Positions 60,564 through 64,000 of a stretch of 64,000 bases of DNA are shown one piece after another. This stretch comes from Mucilaginibacter dorajii (GTDB taxonomy: Bacteria; Bacteroidota; Bacteroidia; Sphingobacteriales; Sphingobacteriaceae): positions 434,001-498,000 of the forward strand of contig NZ_JANTYS010000002.1 of assembly GCF_024808255.1 (NCBI RefSeq), written 5' to 3'. How positions within the stretch are numbered: position 1 is the first letter of the stretch; the number at the start of each line of letters is the position of its first letter. Made by a program: the position numbers and the translations under genes. Under the pieces are notes generated by a model. That model worked only from the letters and a program-made list of their open reading frames with translations. It had not been told where the DNA came from and did not search any database.

Positions 60564-62660
60564 TTAATTAAAAAACGTCCAGCTTACACCAAACTTCAAC
60601 AGGTGGTCTTGCATGGGATAACGATTCACCGTGTAATAACCGCGGCTTTGCAGGCCCTGGTTGGCATAATCATAGGCCAGGAACAAGTTGGTGCGCTGCA
60701 GGGTGGCTTTAAAATAAACCGATGCTACGGGATACGATGAAAAAGTAATATCCGGTCCGTTATAAAACTGGCCTATACCAACGGCGTATGATGGTGCTAC
60801 GTAAGGCGTGTTGTAACGCACGCTTACCCCAATATTTGATTGCAGCACATTAAAAAAGGTTTTAGCCACATACAGGTTACTATAGGTATAAAGCTCGGGC
60901 GTGCGTAGCGTTGATTGATAATCTGTTTTTTGGTAAACAATGTAGTTATCAAAATGCAGGCTGCGGTATTTTAAGTTTTTACCCACGCTTACCTTAAGCA
61001 GGTTAATATCATTACTTAGCTGCACCGGATGCGCGTCATTACCGCCGGCCTGGGCTGTAAAATACAGGTAGCCGGTTATCAGGAAATACTCGGCCTTGAT
61101 ATCCAGTTGCAACGGGTTATTGATATAAGTAAAAGACGCGCTGGTGGTTTTGGTGTTATCAAAACTATTATGGAAAATATAATGGTTTGAGATCCAGTTG
61201 GTATAAATGAGCGGCGGTGAACTGTTTTGCGAATAAGCTTCTAAAATTATCTTACCCGCCTTATCATTCCCGGCAAGGGTAAGTTTGGCACCGTAGTAGT
61301 AATCGCCAAAATCTCGGCCCTGGGCAATCTGCCTGAAATCGGCATCCAAGCCTATCCTATCGCTAAAACGGTATCCCAGTTTTGCTTTAAGGGTGATGTC
61401 CTGGAAGGTATTGTTCTGAACTTTATTTTGGTGAATATACTGGTATCCGTATTGGTTAAGCAAGGTATCGCTCACGTACTGGGCGTAATTATAAAAATCA
61501 TGCACCAGGCCCAGGTCAAGCTTCACCTCATTTTTCACAAACTTTACCGATTTACTCCGGAGGTAAAAACTATAGGAAAATTCGTTTTGAATATGCGTTA
61601 CCACTAACGAATCCCTTGAACGGGTGCTACTGTAATAATAATCAGGGAACACACCATAAGTATCAGGCTGGTTTGTTTGCAGGTAATTGTATTTGCTGCT
61701 TTGTACAAACAAAGTATGTGCAACACGTTGCGTTGGCAAAATTTTAGAATTTACCTTGCCTTTATTCAAACTGTCAATACGGCCCAGGTAGTAAAATTGC
61801 TTAACGTATAAGCTTTTATCACCCCAGTTTGTGTAACTGTTAGGTAGGCGTACCTGTGCCGAGTTTTTGAAAAACAGGCTATTGGAGGGCGCGGTATATA
61901 TAGAATCGTTGAGGATAGACCCCGTTTCCGGCGCTTTCAGGTTATTATAAATGATATTGGCCAGCAGGTTATACCGTTTGCTTTTTGATTGATACCAGGT
62001 AAATAAAGCCGCGTTAACATCACTCACGTTTTGCTGTAAAATGCTGCTATAACTATAATATCCTCTTGAACCGTTAAAGTTGAGGTTAAAGCCCACGTTC
62101 CAGTTAGGCTTTATATTTTGGGTATGCAATATTTTAAATACCTGCTCGGCCGAACTGCCGAAGCCGTTGAAGAGCGTAAGATTGGTATAGGCTACCCGGG
62201 CGTTGTAATATTTAATATCCTGCGGTCGTAAAGCGTAAACATCTAAGGCGCGCAGTCCGACATCGAAACCGATGGTTTGGCTTGGCTCAAACAACAGGCT
62301 GCGCTGCGATACGCCGTTGTACCCCAGGCTGATCTTAGGGCTACGCGGATTTGTAAGCGGACTAAAATTTTCAAAATTGTACAGGCCGGTATCCAAAGCA
62401 AAGGTTTGCGTGCTATCGCTCAGGAAACGTTCCATCGTTACCCTGATAAATTTGGAGCTAAAAACAACCGAGTCCCTTTTATTGTCTTCCTTTTTGCGCA
62501 GGCTATCCAGCAACTCATCGTCGGTTACTTTCTTCTCCGTCCTAACCGTATCACGGGTAGACAAAGGCCTTCCCCGGTTAGTCTGTCCGTATTGCGCAAA
62601 AGCCGATTGTACGCCAAGGCACATCAGTAACAATAAAATATATCTAACCTTTTTACGCAT
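60564..62660 (-). CDS. Putative outer-membrane porin
   Basis: A 698-residue Bacteroidota putative-porin family protein. Signal peptide 1-22 (cleavage after AFA), an N-terminal periplasmic Asp/Lys/Arg-rich segment (RTEKKVTDDELLDSLRKKED), then a long series of amphipathic beta strands with aromatic girdles (NWNVGFNLNFNGSRGYYSYS, LTLFNGFGSSAEQVF) and a final strand ending LKFGVSWTFFN, the C-terminal aromatic needed for outer-membrane insertion. Its ATG overlaps the stop of the nucleoside phosphorylase gene by one base (TAATG), implying coupled translation in the lpxK operon. Permeant unknown; nucleosides are only a guess from the neighbour. Confidence 0.88.
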   Translation of the reverse strand: MRKKVRYILLLLMCLGVQSAFAQYGQTNRGRPLSTRDTVRTEKKVTDDELLDSLRKKEDNKRDSVVFSSKFIRVTMERFLSDSTQTFALDTGLYNFENFSPLTNPRSPKISLGYNGVSQRSLLFEPSQTIGFDVGLRALDVYALRPQDIKYYNARVAYTNLTLFNGFGSSAEQVFKILHTQNIKPNWNVGFNLNFNGSRGYYSYSSILQQNVSDVNAALFTWYQSKSKRYNLLANIIYNNLKAPETGSILNDSIYTAPSNSLFFKNSAQVRLPNSYTNWGDKSLYVKQFYYLGRIDSLNKGKVNSKILPTQRVAHTLFVQSSKYNYLQTNQPDTYGVFPDYYYSSTRSRDSLVVTHIQNEFSYSFYLRSKSVKFVKNEVKLDLGLVHDFYNYAQYVSDTLLNQYGYQYIHQNKVQNNTFQDITLKAKLGYRFSDRIGLDADFRQIAQGRDFGDYYYGAKLTLAGNDKAGKIILEAYSQNSSPPLIYTNWISNHYIFHNSFDNTKTTSASFTYINNPLQLDIKAEYFLITGYLYFTAQAGGNDAHPVQLSNDINLLKVSVGKNLKYRSLHFDNYIVYQKTDYQSTLRTPELYTYSNLYVAKTFFNVLQSNIGVSVRYNTPYVAPSYAVGIGQFYNGPDITFSSYPVASVYFKATLQRTNLFLAYDYANQGLQSRGYYTVNRYPMQDHLLKFGVSWTFFN

Positions 62661-63475
62661 TAATTGCCCGCTATCAGATTTTTGAGGATCAGGGTAAGTT
62701 TTGGTTCAGCTTCTTCGGCCACCCGAATTATTTCTTCAAGCGATACAGGTTCCAATACATCGGTAAAGCCTTCGTCTGTTAACACAGATATGGCAAATAC
62801 CGGGATGCCCATATGATTTGCAACTATAACTTCGGGTACGGTGCTCATACCAACAGCGTCGCCGCCAATAATCCTTAAGTAAGTGTACTCGGCCTTGGTT
62901 TCTAAATTAGGGCCGGTTACAGCAACATAAACTCCCTTATGGCAGGTTATATTGTTTGCCGCTGCAATAGTTAATGCTTTATCAATAAGTGTGCGCTGGT
63001 ATGGCTGGCTCATATCCGGAAAACGCGGACCAAGCTCTTCATAATTCCTGCCCACCAGCGGATTTTGCGGCTGCAGGTTAATATGATCGGCAATCACCAT
63101 CAGGTCGCCTTTTTTGAAATCAGAATTAAGTGATCCGCTGGCGTTTGATACATACAGGGTTTTAATGCCCAGGTATTTCATTACCCTAACAGGGAATGTA
63201 ATTTGCTGCATGTTGTAACCTTCGTAATAATGCAAACGGCCCTGCATAGCTACCACCTTAACGCCACCCAAGGTGCCAAAAATCAGTTTACCGGAGTGAA
63301 ACTCCAATGTAGAGATCGGAAAATCGGGGATGTTGGAATACATCAATTGTTTTTCAACCACAATTTCCTTAACCAGCCCACCCAGGCCAGTGCCTAAAAT
63401 TATACCCACTTCGGGCTCAAAATCGCCAATACGGTTTTTAATATACCGGGCGGTGCTTTCAATATTGTCTAACAT
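62660..63475 (-). CDS. Purine nucleoside phosphorylase
   Basis: A 271-residue trimeric-type (inosine/guanosine) purine nucleoside phosphorylase for salvage. Marks: PEVGIILGTGLGGLVKEI (phosphate-binding loop), HSGKLIFGTLGGVKVVAMQGRLHYYEGY, VSNASGSLNSDFKKGDLMVI, YVAVTGPNLETKAEY (catalytic Glu) and GMSTVPEVIVANHMGIPVFAISVLTD (with the Asn that contacts the base following the family pattern). Overlaps lpxK by 17 nt upstream and the porin gene by 1 nt downstream, a tightly packed operon. Confidence 0.95.
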   Translation of the reverse strand: MLDNIESTARYIKNRIGDFEPEVGIILGTGLGGLVKEIVVEKQLMYSNIPDFPISTLEFHSGKLIFGTLGGVKVVAMQGRLHYYEGYNMQQITFPVRVMKYLGIKTLYVSNASGSLNSDFKKGDLMVIADHINLQPQNPLVGRNYEELGPRFPDMSQPYQRTLIDKALTIAAANNITCHKGVYVAVTGPNLETKAEYTYLRIIGGDAVGMSTVPEVIVANHMGIPVFAISVLTDEGFTDVLEPVSLEEIIRVAEEAEPKLTLILKNLIAGN

Positions 63476-64000
63476 ATTCGGTTACTAAATTATCAAACTG
63501 TTGCCTGCCATCATTTAAAAAACTAATGCCTATAGGTAGTATCAAAACAGGGAGCTTTTTTACGGCTGGCAGCAAAGTCTGTTCCCCTAAACGCTGTGCA
63601 TCCTTTTCTGTTGTGATAACTATCTTTTTTTGTGATGTACAGGTCGCGAAATCATCGGCAAGTTTACTGATATTTTTTAAGGTAAACTGGTGATGATCGG
63701 GATATTTATGGTGATGAATACTTGTGGTAAGTTTTTTTAAATGCGATAACAATGGCGTGGCATTGGCTATGCCGGTAAGCAAAAACACGGTGGTATGCTC
63801 GTCAATAGTATAATAAACCGTGGCGTTATCCATATTATGAAAAGCCAGGTAGCTTATCGATGTAAAAAACAAATGCTGATGTTTAAAAGGCTTGATGTGA
63901 TTTTTTATGAGGGCTATCTCCTCATCGGCCAGCGTTACCGGGCATTTGCTGATCACAATAACATCCGCCCTTTCGCGGCCACTAAAAGGCTCGCGCAGAT
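63459..64000 (-). CDS. lpxK: Tetraacyldisaccharide 4'-kinase, 5' end outside window
   Basis: C-terminal 180 or so residues of LpxK, the inner-membrane-associated kinase that adds the 4'-phosphate of lipid A. The frame stays open to the window edge and reads LREPFSGRERADVIVISKCP (the LREP and VSK-like motif typical of LpxK), then FLLTGIANATPLLSHLKK, KYPDHHQFTLKNISKLAD and VITTEKDAQRL (TTEKDA motif). The GTG at 63956 is internal. The Walker A part is outside. Its 3' end overlaps the nucleoside phosphorylase start by 17 nt. Confidence 0.93.
   Translation of the reverse strand, partial: LREPFSGRERADVIVISKCPVTLADEEIALIKNHIKPFKHQHLFFTSISYLAFHNMDNATVYYTIDEHTTVFLLTGIANATPLLSHLKKLTTSIHHHKYPDHHQFTLKNISKLADDFATCTSQKKIVITTEKDAQRLGEQTLLPAVKKLPVLILPIGISFLNDGRQQFDNLVTEYVRQY

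Overview
The window looks like chromosomal DNA of a Bacteroidota bacterium of the Sphingobacteriaceae type, most likely close to Mucilaginibacter or Pedobacter (inference; no 16S rRNA or other marker gene is visible). Support comes from Bacteroidota-style promoters with a TAnnTTTG -7 box and essentially no Shine-Dalgarno sequences, from lineage-typical families (DUF2490, DUF4142, DUF5606, DUF6607, the Bacteroidota putative porin, Cdd1, HigBA), and from very repeat-rich intergenic DNA. I saw no tRNA, rRNA, CRISPR array, phage or transposase gene.

Layout. 0-10 kb: end of an M42 peptidase gene, a sugar nucleotidyltransferase, a GH31 alpha-glucosidase, a large secreted zinc metalloprotease, a DUF4142 lipoprotein and hisS. 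10-15 kb: GNAT acetyltransferase, a repeat tract with a gene remnant, a low-molecular-weight phosphatase, and a likely fumC - lipoprotein - S1/P1 nuclease operon. 15-18 kb: a turnover zone with a HigA-type antitoxin gene killed by an in-frame TAA, a lone antitoxin-like gene, and two paralogous TPR proteins. 18-28 kb: serine hydrolase, YbaB/EbfC, UPF0173 hydrolase, glgA-glgC (overlapping by 4 nt), polA and tag. 28-33 kb: a 321-bp non-autonomous transposon-like element, a vWA-like membrane protein, an acyltransferase whose C-terminus is supplied by a DUF559 endonuclease cassette with 40-bp perfect inverted repeats, one of which is split by a 226-bp MITE. 33-41 kb: ftsB/divIC-like, DEAD-box helicase, lspA, eno, DUF2490, an ABC-2 exporter, and a second copy of the MITE. 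41-50 kb: DUF6686-like, DUF6607, Cdd1, a TPR histidine kinase, carA, panB, an RluA-type pseudouridine synthase and a complete higBA module. 50-64 kb: Ldh-type dehydrogenase, purN, a membrane-anchored MutS-like ATPase, rlmH, a CDF cation transporter, Tat-exported Dabb protein, DUF5606, cyclophilin, an amidotransferase-fold secreted protein, and an lpxK - purine nucleoside phosphorylase - porin operon cut by the window end.

Most genes are ordinary housekeeping or envelope genes. The unusual content is the mobile and repetitive layer. It includes two copies of a roughly 226-bp MITE with near-identical ends and 9-bp target duplications, and a DUF559 cassette that moved into the 3' end of a gene and was later hit by that MITE. 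There is also a 321-bp element with 18-bp ends and an exact 10-bp duplication, several families of intergenic palindromes, and word-like tandem tracts that abut gene ends and in two places have become the signal peptide of an exported protein. Several promoters place the -7 box only 3-6 nt before the start codon, implying leaderless or nearly leaderless mRNAs. All function calls rest on reading motifs by eye; no database search was run.
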